The notes: generated from the sequence alone by a model not told the origin. Counted from the stretch's first letter, positions 27,254-36,880 are shown. The stretch: 64,000 nucleotides of DNA from Pseudomonas frederiksbergensis (GCF_003732705.1 NZ_MOBR01000005.1:134045-198044), one strand, 5' to 3'. Numbers and translations: made by a program.

Positions 27254-28392
27254 GAGCGCAGTACCACGCCGCTGTCGTCTTCCCACCACACGTAGACCTT
27301 GTCGTCCCAGGTCGGACGTGCGCCCCGGCGTTCGGCGTTGGCCATGAACGATTGCACGACTTTGCCGCCGGGCAATTCGACGTAGAACACCGAGTGGCCG
27401 CCGAGGTAGGCGATGTCATGCACTTTGCCTTGGGACCAGTTGTAGCGCTGCTCCGGCTTGAGGGTGCTGACGAGCATTTTTTCCGGGCGGATGGCGTAGG
27501 TGATCGACTTGTCCTGCACCGAGGTGCTGACGCCGTGACCGACGTAAATCTTCTGTTCCAGGTCCGGGCTGTGAATGATCGCGTGACCTTCAAGGTCTTC
27601 CACAACGGTGCCGTCGAAGGCGTTCACGTTGCCGATGAATTCGCAGACCATGCGGCTGACCGGCGCTTCGTAAATGTCCACCGGGCTGCCGATCTGAGCG
27701 ATCCAGCCGAGGTGCATGATCGCGATGCGTTCCGCCATGGTCATGGCTTCTTCCTGGTCGTGGGTCACCATCACGCAGGTCACACCGACCCGCTCGATGA
27801 TCTGCACCAGTTCCAGTTGCATCTGCGAACGCAGCTTTTTATCCAGCGCGCCCATGGGTTCGTCGAGCAACAACAGCTTCGGACGTTTGGCCAGGGAGCG
27901 GGCGAGGGCGACGCGTTGACGCTGGCCGCCGGACAACTGATGGGGTTTGCGCTTGGCATATTGGGTCATGTGCACCAGGCGCAGCATTTCTTCCACACGG
28001 GCGTCGATTTCGCTGGCGGACAAACGATCCTGCTTGAGGCCGAAGGCGATGTTCTGCGCCACCGTCATGTGCGGGAACAGCGCGTAGGACTGGAACATCA
28101 TGTTGATCGGCCGCTCGTAGGGCGGCATGTCGGTGATGTCGACACCGTCGAGCAAAATCCGTCCTTCGGTCGGGCGCTCGAAACCGGCGAGCATGCGCAG
28201 CAGGGTCGATTTGCCCGAGCCGGAACCACCCAGCAGGGCGAAGATTTCACCTTGATGGATCTCCAGGGACACATCGTCCACGGCGGTGGTTTCGTCGAAC
28301 TTCTTGGTCACGCGATCGATTTTCACCAGAACCTTTTTCGGTGCCTGGTGACCTTCAAGAGCCTTCCTGTAAGTGCTGGAGGCATTTGCCAT
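27250..28392 (-). CDS. potG: Polyamine ABC transporter ATP-binding protein (PotG family)
   Basis: 380 residues from ATG 28392 (MANASSTYRKALEGHQ). Walker A is GGSGSGKST, the signature LSGGQRQRVALARSLA, Walker B LLLLDEPMGALDKKL, and the H-loop VTHDQEEAM. The C-terminal TOBE-type domain (IYVGHGVSTSVQDKSITYAIRPEKMLV) is present. It energises polyamine import. First gene of the transporter operon; a REPIN lies upstream (28479-28572). Confidence 0.95.
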   Translation of the reverse strand: MANASSTYRKALEGHQAPKKVLVKIDRVTKKFDETTAVDDVSLEIHQGEIFALLGGSGSGKSTLLRMLAGFERPTEGRILLDGVDITDMPPYERPINMMFQSYALFPHMTVAQNIAFGLKQDRLSASEIDARVEEMLRLVHMTQYAKRKPHQLSGGQRQRVALARSLAKRPKLLLLDEPMGALDKKLRSQMQLELVQIIERVGVTCVMVTHDQEEAMTMAERIAIMHLGWIAQIGSPVDIYEAPVSRMVCEFIGNVNAFDGTVVEDLEGHAIIHSPDLEQKIYVGHGVSTSVQDKSITYAIRPEKMLVSTLKPEQRYNWSQGKVHDIAYLGGHSVFYVELPGGKVVQSFMANAERRGARPTWDDKVYVWWEDDSGVVLRS

Positions 28393-28478
28393 GTGAAACT
28401 CCCAACAGGTTTCAGTCGTCGGGCCAACGCGGCCTGACTTAATAGTTGATTGCAAGCCCTGCCGGTACGGATGTCCCT

Positions 28479-28572
28479 TGTAGGAGCAAAGCTTGCTCGC
28501 GATGAGGGCCTGGCAATCGACATCAATGTTGAATGTTCGACCGCCATCGCGAGCAAGCTTTGCTCCTACAGG
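28479..28572. repeat. REPIN, TGTAGGAGCAAAGCTTGCTCGCGA variant
   Basis: Inverted pair of a REP variant with TAGGAGCAAAGCTTGCTCGCG in place of TGGGAGCGAGCTTGCTCGCG, located between the transporter operon and the glutamyl-GABA hydrolase gene. Confidence 0.9.
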
Positions 28573-28733
28573 GGTAATCCATACCGCTCGGGCTTATTCG
28601 GCGCCGCCGTCCTGGCTGCCTGGTGGTGCTTGTTGTTGTCTTGTTTCGTTTTTTACGCGTGAAGAGGCAGCGCGCGTCGGCGCATCCGCCCGTTCACGAG
28701 GGCAGTTAATTCGTTGGGTGAGGGTTTAAGTCG

Positions 28734-29495
28734 TCAGCGTTTTTTACGTAGCGCCGCCCGTTGTCGGCACGCGTCGCCAAACGCCTGGAAAATACTTAAA
28801 TACTGAGGGTTGGAAAGCACCTGCCATTCCGGGTGCCATTGCACACCGACGGCAAACGTCGGGCTGTGCTCCACGGAGATCGCCTCGATCAATCCGTCCG
28901 GCGCAATCGCTACTGCACGCAGGCCCGGCGCCAGTCGATCAACGCCCTGGCTGTGAATCGAATTGACCATGAACTCGGCCGGCAGCTCTAACGCTTCGAA
29001 CACTCCACCCGGTTGCACCGTCACCGCATGGGCCGGGGCGTATTGCACCGCCAACTCCGGATGATCCGCCTCGCGGTGATCAAGCATGCCGGGCAATTCG
29101 TGGACCTTCTGATGCAGGCTGCCACCGAACGCCACGTTCATTTCCTGAAAACCGCGACAGATGCCCAACACCGGAACACCGGCGGCAATCGCTGCACGCA
29201 ATAAAGGAAGGGTCGTGGCGTCCCGCGCCGGATCGTGATCCGTGCCGGGGGCACTGGCGGGGCCTTGATAGTGGAAGGGTTCCACATTGGAGGGCGAGCC
29301 GGTCAGCAACAGACCGTCGAGCTGCGCGAGCAGGTCCTCGATTTCGGTCAATTCGCCCAGGGAAGGAATGACCACGGGCAACCCCAGAGCCGCGACGCTG
29401 ACAGCACGCAAGTACTTGTCGCCGCTGACGTGGTAGGGGTGCAGGCCAATCTGTTTGACGCACGCTGTAACGCCGATCAATGGCTTGAATGCCAT
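28734..29495 (-). CDS. puuD: Gamma-glutamyl-gamma-aminobutyrate hydrolase (PuuD/PauD)
   Basis: 253 residues; ATG 29495 is chosen because GAGGTGAT lies just upstream. A class I glutamine amidotransferase fold: nucleophile Cys113 in GICRGFQEMN, substrate loop LTGSPSNVEPFHY, and His/Glu at the C-terminus in VQWHPEWQ. It releases GABA from gamma-glutamyl-GABA, the last step of the glutamylated polyamine route. Divergent from the glutamylpolyamine synthetase gene. The 280-bp gap between them holds the promoters, with AT-rich runs around 29560-29585 and 29745-29765. Confidence 0.93.
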   Translation of the reverse strand: MAFKPLIGVTACVKQIGLHPYHVSGDKYLRAVSVAALGLPVVIPSLGELTEIEDLLAQLDGLLLTGSPSNVEPFHYQGPASAPGTDHDPARDATTLPLLRAAIAAGVPVLGICRGFQEMNVAFGGSLHQKVHELPGMLDHREADHPELAVQYAPAHAVTVQPGGVFEALELPAEFMVNSIHSQGVDRLAPGLRAVAIAPDGLIEAISVEHSPTFAVGVQWHPEWQVLSNPQYLSIFQAFGDACRQRAALRKKR

Positions 29496-29775
29496 TTTTA
29501 TCACCTCGAAGTTTCACACTTGAACGAGCTTTTCCGGAGCTTAGCCTTGTTGATTTTAATTAACAACTCTCATGTAAAAAATTCTAAACGCCGGTCGTCC
29601 GATCTTCAGGCTTCACGCGGTGCGCGGGACGTATCTGGCACTCTCGTCCCCATAAAAGGCCCGAAAATAAAGGTTGAAAGGCCAAGTGTTCGCTATTGAC
29701 TTCACTTTGCCGTTCGGGTTGACTGGGCTCGCAACACCGTAGTGAACATAATAATTAACAGCTAATAGGTGCATC

Positions 29776-31152
29776 ATGTCGGTCCCTCTGCGTACCGTTC
29801 AACTCAACGAAGCAAACGCATTCCTTAAGAAATATCCTGAGGTTTTGTACGTAGACCTTCTGATTGCGGATATGAACGGTGTGGTGCGCGGCAAGCGCAT
29901 CGAACGCACCAGTCTTCATAAGGTTTACGAAAAAGGCATCAACCTCCCGGCGTCACTCTTTGCCCTGGACATCAACGGCTCTACGGTGGAAAGCACCGGC
30001 CTGGGTCTGGACATCGGCGACTCCGACCGAATCTGCTACCCGATCCCGGGCACCCTGAGCATTGAGCCGTGGCAGAAACGCCCAACCGCGCAATTGCTGA
30101 TGACCATGCACGAACTCGAAGGCCAGCCGTTCTTCGCTGACCCACGGGAAGTGCTGGCCAATGTGGTGCGCAAGTTCGACGACATGGGGCTGACGATCTG
30201 TGCCGCGTTCGAACTCGAGTTCTATCTGATCGACCAGGACAACGTGAACGGTCGTCCGCAGTCACCGCGTTCGCCGGTATCGGGCAAGCGTCCGGTGTCG
30301 ACCCAGGTGTATTTGATCGACGACCTCGACGAATATGTCGATTGCCTGCAAGACATCCTCGAAGGCGCGAAAGAGCAGGGCATTCCGGCTGACGCCATCG
30401 TCAAGGAAAGCGCCCCGGCGCAGTTCGAAGTCAACCTGCATCACGTCAACGACCCGATCAAGGCCTGCGACTACGCGGTGTTGCTCAAGCGTCTGGTGAA
30501 GAACATCGCCTACGACCACGAGATGGACACCACGTTTATGGCCAAGCCGTATCCGGGCCAGGCGGGCAATGGTCTGCACGTGCACATTTCGATTCTCGAC
30601 AAAGAAGGCAACAACATCTTTGCCAGCGAGGATCCCGAGCAGAACGCCGCCCTGCGTCACGCGATCGGCGGTGTGCTCGAGACCCTGCCGGCGCAGATGG
30701 CTTTCTTGTGCCCGAACGTCAACTCGTACCGCCGCTTCGGCGCGCAGTTCTACGTACCGAACTCGCCGAGCTGGGGCATCGACAACCGTACCGTCGCGGT
30801 GCGTGTGCCGACCGGTTCCGCGGACTCGGTGCGCATCGAACACCGCGTGGCCGGCGCCGATGCCAACCCGTACCTGTTGATGGCGTCGGTCCTGGCCGGT
30901 ATTCACCACGGCTTGACCAACAAAATCGAACCGGGCTCACCGGTGGAAGGCAACAGCTACGAGCAGAACGAACAGAGCCTGCCGAACAACCTGCGCGATG
31001 CATTGCGTGAGCTGGACGACAGCGAAGTCATGGCCAAATACATCGACCCGCTCTACATCGACGTGTTCGTGGCGTGCAAGGAAAGCGAGTTGGCGGAGTT
31101 CGAAAACTCCATCTCGGACCTTGAGTACAACTGGTATCTGCATACGGTCTGA
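29776..31152 (+). CDS. puuA: Gamma-glutamylpolyamine synthetase (glutamine synthetase family)
   Basis: 458 residues. The N-terminus EVLYVDLLIADMNGVVRGKRIERTSL and the catalytic FELEFYLIDQD, NLHHVNDP, GNGLHVHISILD and NSYRRFGAQFYVPNSPSWGIDNRTVAVRVP are glutamine-synthetase-fold motifs in the PuuA/PauA version. It ligates glutamate to putrescine or other polyamines with ATP. The C-terminus YNWYLHTV is typical of the PuuA group. It is the first gene of the plus-strand catabolic operon. Confidence 0.94.
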   Translation: MSVPLRTVQLNEANAFLKKYPEVLYVDLLIADMNGVVRGKRIERTSLHKVYEKGINLPASLFALDINGSTVESTGLGLDIGDSDRICYPIPGTLSIEPWQKRPTAQLLMTMHELEGQPFFADPREVLANVVRKFDDMGLTICAAFELEFYLIDQDNVNGRPQSPRSPVSGKRPVSTQVYLIDDLDEYVDCLQDILEGAKEQGIPADAIVKESAPAQFEVNLHHVNDPIKACDYAVLLKRLVKNIAYDHEMDTTFMAKPYPGQAGNGLHVHISILDKEGNNIFASEDPEQNAALRHAIGGVLETLPAQMAFLCPNVNSYRRFGAQFYVPNSPSWGIDNRTVAVRVPTGSADSVRIEHRVAGADANPYLLMASVLAGIHHGLTNKIEPGSPVEGNSYEQNEQSLPNNLRDALRELDDSEVMAKYIDPLYIDVFVACKESELAEFENSISDLEYNWYLHTV

Positions 31153-31181
31153 TGGATTTGGTGGTGGATGTGAGGGCCTCT

Positions 31182-31273
31182 TCGCGGGCAAGCCTCGCTC
31201 CTACATGGTTTGCGGTGTGCACATTATTTGTGCCCGACACAGACCCCTTGTAGGAGCGAGGCTTGCCCGCGAA
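31182..31273. repeat. REPIN inside the polyamine catabolic operon
   Basis: Inverted pair of TCGCGGGCAAGCCTCGCTCCTACA, between the synthetase and aldehyde dehydrogenase genes. In mRNA it would form a large hairpin between cistrons. Confidence 0.9.
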
Positions 31274-31352
31274 GACGGCCGCCCAATCACCCCTGCAATC
31301 CCCTGATACGCCGCCACAACAATCACTTATTCCTCTGCGTCGAGTCACAACA

Positions 31353-32843
31353 ATGACAAACACTCGCAGCGACTGGGAACAACGCTTCCAGTCCTTATCC
31401 ATCGAAGGCCGGGCCTTTATCGACGGGCAATACCGCGCAGCATTGAGCGGTGATTCCTTCGAATGCATCAGCCCGGTCGACGGCCGTTTCCTGGCCAACG
31501 TCGCCAGTACCGACGAGGCCGATGCCAATGCGGCGGTCGCCGTTGCACGCCAAGCATTTGAGTCCGGTATCTGGGCCAAGCAAGCCCCGGCCGAGCGCAA
31601 ACGCATTCTGATCCGCTTCGCCGATCTCATCCTGGCGAACCAGGAAGAACTGGCCCTGCTCGAAACCCTCGACATGGGCAAACCGATCAGCGATTCGATG
31701 AACATCGACATCCCGGCGACCGCCAACGCGATCCGCTGGAGCGCCGAAGCCATCGACAAGATCTACGACGAAGTTGCCGCCACGCCCCACGATCAACTAG
31801 GCCTCATCACCCGTGAACCCACCGGTGTGGTCGCCGCCATCGTGCCGTGGAACTTCCCGTTGATCATGGCCAGCTGGAAGTTCGCCCCGGCCCTCGCGGC
31901 GGGTAACTCGTTCATCCTCAAACCTTCGGAAAAGTCGCCACTGACCGCGATCCGCATCGCGCAATTAGCGTTGGACGCGGGGATCCCGAAAGGCGTGTTC
32001 AACGTCCTGCCAGGCTACGGTCACACCGTCGGCAAGGCGCTGGCGTTGCACATGGACGTCGATGTGCTGGCCTTCACCGGCTCCACCGCGATTGCCAAGC
32101 AATTGCTGATCTACGCCGGGCAAAGCAACATGAAACGCGTTTGGCTCGAAGCAGGGGGGAAGAGCCCGAACGTGGTGTTCGCCGACGCGCCGGATTTGCG
32201 CGCGGCAGCACAAGCGGCGGCGGGGGCGATTGCCTTCAACCAGGGCGAAGTCTGCACCGCCGGCTCGCGGTTGCTGGTGGAGCGCTCAATTCGCGAGCAG
32301 TTCATTCCACTGCTGGTGGAAGCGCTGCAAGCCTGGAAACCGGGGCACGCCCTTGATCCTGAAACCACCGTCGGCGCAGTCGTCGATCAACGGCAATTGG
32401 AAAACGTGCTGCGCTACATCCAGGTCGGCAAAGACCAGGGCGCGCAGCTGATCGCCGGCGGCAGCCGCACCCTCGAAAGCACCGGTGGCCTGTACGTGGA
32501 ACCGGCGATTTTCGACGGTGTGACCAACGCCATGACCATCGCCCGGGAAGAGATTTTCGGCCCGGTGCTGTCGCTGATCACCTTCGACACCTTCGATGAA
32601 GCGCTGGCGATTGCCAACGACAGCATCTTCGGCCTGGCCGCCGGCGTCTGGACCAGCAACCTGAGCAAGGCCCACACCTTCGCCCGTGGTTTGCGCGCCG
32701 GCAGTGTCTGGGTCAACCAGTACGACGGCGGCGACATGACCGCGCCGTTCGGCGGGTTCAAGCAGTCGGGTAACGGTCGGGACAAATCGCTGCATGCGTT
32801 CGACAAATACACCGAACTCAAAGCGACCTGGATCAAGCTCTAA
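31353..32843 (+). CDS. puuC: Gamma-glutamyl-aminobutyraldehyde dehydrogenase
   Basis: 496 residues from ATG 31353 (MTNTRSDWEQRF); upstream in-frame codons lie in the REPIN and are excluded. Catalytic Cys301 in NQGEVCTAGSRL and general base Glu266 in LEAGGKSPN, with the NAD-binding WNFPL and FTGSTAIAK motifs. It oxidises gamma-glutamyl-gamma-aminobutyraldehyde to gamma-glutamyl-GABA. The RBS is weak, so it may depend on read-through from the upstream gene. Length is standard for the family. Confidence 0.94.
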   Translation: MTNTRSDWEQRFQSLSIEGRAFIDGQYRAALSGDSFECISPVDGRFLANVASTDEADANAAVAVARQAFESGIWAKQAPAERKRILIRFADLILANQEELALLETLDMGKPISDSMNIDIPATANAIRWSAEAIDKIYDEVAATPHDQLGLITREPTGVVAAIVPWNFPLIMASWKFAPALAAGNSFILKPSEKSPLTAIRIAQLALDAGIPKGVFNVLPGYGHTVGKALALHMDVDVLAFTGSTAIAKQLLIYAGQSNMKRVWLEAGGKSPNVVFADAPDLRAAAQAAAGAIAFNQGEVCTAGSRLLVERSIREQFIPLLVEALQAWKPGHALDPETTVGAVVDQRQLENVLRYIQVGKDQGAQLIAGGSRTLESTGGLYVEPAIFDGVTNAMTIAREEIFGPVLSLITFDTFDEALAIANDSIFGLAAGVWTSNLSKAHTFARGLRAGSVWVNQYDGGDMTAPFGGFKQSGNGRDKSLHAFDKYTELKATWIKL

Positions 32844-32893
32844 CACCTTTACAGCGGCGGTCGCAGGCCAGCCTGCGGCCATCGGAGAAACGT

Positions 32894-34180
32894 ATGAAAC
32901 CAACAACACATGTCAACAGCTACTACGCCGCCACCCGCAACTTCACCGGCGAATTCCCGGTGCTTGAAGAACTGGTGGAATGCGACGTCTGCGTAATCGG
33001 CGCCGGCTACACCGGTCTGTCCTCGGCACTGTTCCTCGCCGAAGCCGGCTACAGCGTGACCGTGCTCGAAGCGGCCAAAGTCGGCTTCGGCGCCAGCGGT
33101 CGCAACGGCGGCCAACTGGTCAACTCCTACAGCCGCGACGTCGATGTCATCGAAGAACGCTACGGCGACAGAACCGCTGAAATCCTCGGCAGCATGATCT
33201 TCGAAGGCGCCGACATCATCCGTCAGCGCATCCAGCACTACGACATCCAGTGCGACTACAAGCCCGGTGGCATCTTCGCCGCGCTGAACAAAAAGCAACT
33301 CAAAGGCCTGGCCGAGCAGAAAAGCAGTTGGGAACGCTACGGCAACAAAAACCTGAAAATGCTCGACGCCGCCGACATCAAGCGCGAAGTCGGTAGCGAC
33401 AACTACGTCGGCGGCTTGCTGGACATGCAGGGCGGCCACATCCACCCGCTGAACCTGGCCCTCGGCGAAGCCTCGGCCATCATCGGCCTGGGCGGCAAAA
33501 TCTACGAACAATCGGCGGCGGTGGAAATCACCTACGGCGAACCGATCACCGTGCGCACCGCCAAAGGCGTGGTCCGCGCCAAGTACCTGCTGATCGCTGG
33601 CAACGCCTACCTGCCGCAAGGCCTCGACAATCGCGTGACCAGCAAAAGCATGCCCTGCGGCTCGCAAATCGTCGTCACTGAACCGTTGTCCGAGCAAGTT
33701 GCGCGCAGCCTGATCAAAAACAACTACTGCGTCGAAGACTGCAACTACCTGCTCGACTACTACCGCCTCACCGCCGACAACCGCTTGCTGTACGGCGGCG
33801 GCGTGGTCTACGGCGCCCGGGAACCGGACGACATCGAACAACTGATCAAACCGAAGATCCTCAAAACCTTCCCGCAACTGAAGGACGTGAAAATCGACTA
33901 CCGCTGGACCGGCAACTTCCTGCTGACCATGTCACGCATGCCGCAATTCGGCCGCATCGAGAAAAACGCCTACTACATGCAAGGCTACAGCGGCCACGGC
34001 GTCACCTGCTCCCACCTGGCCGGCAAACTCATCAGCGAAATGATCCGCGGCGACGCCGAACGCTTCGACGCCTTCGCCTCCCTGCCGCACATGCCGATGC
34101 TCGGCGGCCGCACCTTCCAGGCCCCGCTAACAGCCATGGGCGCCGCGTACTACGCGTTGCGCGACCGGTTCGGCATCTAA
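32894..34180 (+). CDS. puuB: Gamma-glutamylputrescine oxidoreductase (FAD)
   Basis: 428 residues. A DAO-type FAD fold: the dinucleotide motif VCVIGAGYTGLSSALFLAEAG near residue 33, ASGRNGGQLVNSYS shortly after, and the C-terminal GYSGHGVTCSHLAGKLISE flavin-closing motif. It oxidises gamma-glutamylputrescine to the aldehyde used by the preceding dehydrogenase. GGAGAAACGT precedes the ATG. Last gene of the catabolic operon; a REPIN follows. Confidence 0.94.
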   Translation: MKPTTHVNSYYAATRNFTGEFPVLEELVECDVCVIGAGYTGLSSALFLAEAGYSVTVLEAAKVGFGASGRNGGQLVNSYSRDVDVIEERYGDRTAEILGSMIFEGADIIRQRIQHYDIQCDYKPGGIFAALNKKQLKGLAEQKSSWERYGNKNLKMLDAADIKREVGSDNYVGGLLDMQGGHIHPLNLALGEASAIIGLGGKIYEQSAAVEITYGEPITVRTAKGVVRAKYLLIAGNAYLPQGLDNRVTSKSMPCGSQIVVTEPLSEQVARSLIKNNYCVEDCNYLLDYYRLTADNRLLYGGGVVYGAREPDDIEQLIKPKILKTFPQLKDVKIDYRWTGNFLLTMSRMPQFGRIEKNAYYMQGYSGHGVTCSHLAGKLISEMIRGDAERFDAFASLPHMPMLGGRTFQAPLTAMGAAYYALRDRFGI

Positions 34181-34197
34181 CCATCACGCAATCCCCT

Positions 34198-34358
34198 GTA
34201 GGAGCGAAGCTTGCTCGCGAAGACGGCCTATCAGTCACTATTGAAATGGCTGACCCACCGCCTTCGCGAGCAAGCCCGCTCCCACAGGAGATTTATGCCA
34301 TGCACAAAATTTGTGTCTGGCCGCGATCAAAACTGTAGGAGCAAAGCTTGCTCGCGAA
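34198..34358. repeat. REPIN plus an extra single REP
   Basis: An inverted REP pair (34198-34288) followed by a lone TGTAGGAGCAAAGCTTGCTCGCGA copy at 34334-34358. The remaining sequence to 34593 is C-rich without a gene and should contain the promoter of the downstream regulator. Confidence 0.85.
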
Positions 34359-34593
34359 GAGGCCAAACCAGTCACCAACACCCCCAACTGAACCCCCTCA
34401 ATCCCAAGCAAACCCACCCCCACCAGCCTTTTTACCCCACCACCCATCGAACCTGCTGAGCAACACGAACAAACGTGATTTAATACCCGCCTTTCACGTT
34501 TCTGGGACAGGGAAGCGGTGTTCCTCGCGGCCAAAAGTCGCCCGCCATCCACCCCCATAACCCCCTTAAGTAGTGCACACACATAAGGCTGTC

Positions 34594-35142
34594 ATGGACA
34601 CGGGCTCACGACTCAAATTAGTACGCGAAAGCTACAAACTGTCCCAGCGCGAGCTGGCCCGCCGTAGCGGCGTCACCAATGCCACCATCTCCCTGATCGA
34701 ACAAAATCGCGTCAGCCCCTCCGTCAGCTCCCTCAAAAAACTGCTCGAAGGCATACCGATGTCTTTGGCGGACTTCTTCACCTTCGATCAACCGCCGCGT
34801 GAGCATCAATACGTGTTCCGCGCCAATGAACAGCCGGATTTGGGGCGGCATGGGTTGCGGTTGTTGTTGATTGGCGCTTCGGTGCCGAGCCGGCAGATGC
34901 GCTTGCTGCGCGAGCAGTACGCGCCTGGGGCGAGTTCGGGGGAAGAGCCGATCGTGCACTCGGAAGGCGAGGAGTGTGGGCTGGTGACGCGGGGGACGGT
35001 TGAACTCACCGTTGATGGGCAGATTAGTGTGCTGAACGCCGGGGATGGGTATTACTTCCCGACGACGCTGCCGCATCGGTTTCGGAATATTGGCCAGGAT
35101 GAGGCGGAAATCATTAGCGCCAACACCCCGGCTAACTTCTGA
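34594..35142 (+). CDS. puuR: PuuR/PauR-type transcriptional regulator (HTH + cupin)
   Basis: 182 residues from ATG 34594 (AAGG upstream; a GTG at 34573 is the alternative). An XRE-type HTH at residues about 5-60 (RLKLVRESYKLSQRELARRSGVTNATISLIEQNRVSPSVSSLKKLL) and a C-terminal cupin barrel (IVHSEGEECGLVTRGTVELTVDGQISVLNAGDGYYFPTTLPHRFRN). This architecture is that of the repressors of glutamylpolyamine catabolism, which respond to polyamine intermediates. Its place beside the pathway supports that role. Codon use becomes poorer in C in the second half but is still Pseudomonas-like. Confidence 0.92.
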   Translation: MDTGSRLKLVRESYKLSQRELARRSGVTNATISLIEQNRVSPSVSSLKKLLEGIPMSLADFFTFDQPPREHQYVFRANEQPDLGRHGLRLLLIGASVPSRQMRLLREQYAPGASSGEEPIVHSEGEECGLVTRGTVELTVDGQISVLNAGDGYYFPTTLPHRFRNIGQDEAEIISANTPANF

Positions 35143-35221
35143 TAGCTAAAAAAGGACACTGACCTGTAGCAACCTTCGTCTGTTGCTACAGGCATTCTTC
35201 AAAGTAAATGGACTTAACTGC

Positions 35222-35668
35222 ATGACCACCCAGCGCATCCGCGCACTTGCACTCTGTGTCTTCCATAACGATGGAAAGATACTGGTCAACGAATTCAGCG
35301 ATCCCATCACAAAACAGACGTTCTTCCGGCCAATTGGTGGAGGCATCGACTTCGGCGAAACCAGTGTCGACGCCATTGTGCGAGAGGTGCAGGAAGAACT
35401 CGGTTTACCGATCACGGATGTCCGATTGATCGGTACGCTTGAGAGCCTCTTTACGTATGCCGGTAAGCCAGGGCACGAAATCGTCCAGGTTTACGATGCG
35501 AAGTTTGGGGATCGCGCTGTTTACGAACTGCCGTACTTGAACGCTCAAGAGAGTGATGGGGCTGCGTTCACAGCGAAGTGGCATTCATGCGCAAGCTTTA
35601 CTGACGAATCACCGTTGGTGCCTGATGGGCTTTACGATTTGCTGAAGAAAAGCATGTTGTTGGGCTGA
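35222..35668 (+). CDS. Nudix hydrolase
   Basis: 148 residues from ATG 35222 (MTTQRIRALALCVFHNDGKIL). The Nudix box is GIDFGETSVDAIVREVQEELGL, complete with the REx2EE core. The substrate is not predictable. It overlaps by one base an in-frame extension of the downstream gene, but the real start of that gene is 68 bp on. Confidence 0.9.
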   Translation: MTTQRIRALALCVFHNDGKILVNEFSDPITKQTFFRPIGGGIDFGETSVDAIVREVQEELGLPITDVRLIGTLESLFTYAGKPGHEIVQVYDAKFGDRAVYELPYLNAQESDGAAFTAKWHSCASFTDESPLVPDGLYDLLKKSMLLG

Positions 35669-35736
35669 TGCTGTCACTTAATAAATTTGGGTCTATCAGC
35701 GTCAGGCTGTTTCCTGGCAAAACATGGAAGTGTGTG

Positions 35737-36162
35737 ATGAAACTTGTTCTCGCGATGTTATTGATGCTGAGTGGTTACGCTTTTGCCGGTTGCGGCAACA
35801 TTGCCGACCATGACCAGCGCGCCTATTGCAACGCCAAGACGAATGGCGGTGGCTGCGGGACTATCGACAATCATGATTTGCGTGCGACATGTAACGCGGA
35901 GACCAGTAATAGTTCGTGCGGTACGATTGACAACCACGATCAGCGCGCCTATTGCAATGCCAAGACGAACGGTGGTGGCTGCGGGACCATCGACAATCAT
36001 GATTTGCGTGCTGCCTGCAATGCGGAGCTGGGAAATAGCTCTTGCGGCACTATTGACAACCATGACCAGCGAGCACTGTGCCAGGCCAAGACTGGCACTG
36101 GTAGTTGCGGCGTTATCGACAGCGCTGATCTGCGTAATGAGTGTGAGGCTCTGAAACGCTGA
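35737..36162 (+). CDS. Secreted protein of six 21-residue Cys-containing repeats
   Basis: 141 residues. A signal peptide (MKLVLAMLLMLSGYAFA) is followed by six tandem units of the form CGTIDNHDxRAxCNAKTxxGG. The units alternate between a DQRAYCNAKTNGGG and a DLRAxCNAExxNSS type, giving a 42-residue (126-bp) higher-order repeat. Each unit has Cys at positions 1 and about 13, so disulfides are likely after export; DNHD and DHD are possible cation ligands. No domain family recognised. Confidence 0.75.
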   Translation: MKLVLAMLLMLSGYAFAGCGNIADHDQRAYCNAKTNGGGCGTIDNHDLRATCNAETSNSSCGTIDNHDQRAYCNAKTNGGGCGTIDNHDLRAACNAELGNSSCGTIDNHDQRALCQAKTGTGSCGVIDSADLRNECEALKR

Positions 36163-36340
36163 TCCAGGGATAAACGGCAGGGAAGGCAACGCATTATTGC
36201 CCCCAAAATTGACAACCCGGATCATCCCAAACACTATCGACCCATGACCTACACACGCCAAATGAACATGATGTGCTCCTCCATGACCGCTTCCGGCGGG
36301 CCATGAGGTCACGCGTTCATAAGTTTTGACGCAGTTACCC

Positions 36341-36371
36341 AAAGCCCCGCCAGAAATGGACGGGGCTTTTT
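36341..36371 (+). terminator. Rho-independent terminator
   Basis: AGCCCCG(C)C and G(A)CGGGGCT pair around AGAAATG and are followed by five T. It lies about 180 bp after the Cys-repeat protein. The region 36163-36340 holds no gene I can support. Confidence 0.8.
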
Positions 36372-36406
36372 AGTTCTTCGTCCACGGATGGCTAAAGGAG
36401 AATGAA

Positions 36407-36880
36407 ATGCTCGAAATAAGACGCGCCACACCACGCGATGCGCAAACCGCGTTCGACATACGCCTTCAAGCGATACGGCACCAATGCATCGGCGCCTATA
36501 CCACGGAACAAATGCTCGCCTGGACGGCAGGGGCTGCCGAGGATGGGTATGACGTTTTGATGGAAAAGCACTTTTATCTGGGGTGTGTTGACGGCGAACC
36601 GGTGGCTACGGGGATGCTGGATCTGGAGAACAGCGAGATTGGTGCGATATTTGTGCTGCCGGGGTTTATGAGGCAGGGCATTGGCTTAGAAATTCTCAAT
36701 TACCTGGAAGATCTGGCGCGGGATCTGGGATTGGAAGAGGTCAATCTGGACGCAACGTTGAACGCGGCTGATTTTTATCGGCGGTGTGGTTATGTAGGTG
36801 ACGAACTGGCCATCTACCATTCACCCTCCGGGCTTCAGTTGGCTTGTTTGCCGATGGTGAAGGGGCTTTCGCTTCGATAG
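36407..36880 (+). CDS. GNAT family N-acetyltransferase
   Basis: 157 residues. N-terminal MLEIRRATPRDAQTAFDIRLQAI, a core strand NSEIGAIFVLPGFMRQGIGLEIL with the acetyl-CoA binding R/Q-x-x-G-x-G/I pattern (RQGIG), and NLDATLNAADFYRRCGYV at the end. Substrate unknown. AAAGGAGAA precedes the ATG. Confidence 0.9.
   Translation: MLEIRRATPRDAQTAFDIRLQAIRHQCIGAYTTEQMLAWTAGAAEDGYDVLMEKHFYLGCVDGEPVATGMLDLENSEIGAIFVLPGFMRQGIGLEILNYLEDLARDLGLEEVNLDATLNAADFYRRCGYVGDELAIYHSPSGLQLACLPMVKGLSLR

Noticed and set aside
36160..36300. Minus-strand traces (GGAGGAGCACATCATG, ATGATCCGGGTTGTC) resembling the microprotein/86-aa pair at 21 kb
   Set aside because: The first frame stops after five codons and the similarity beyond the RBS is weak; a decayed copy is possible but cannot be supported by eye.
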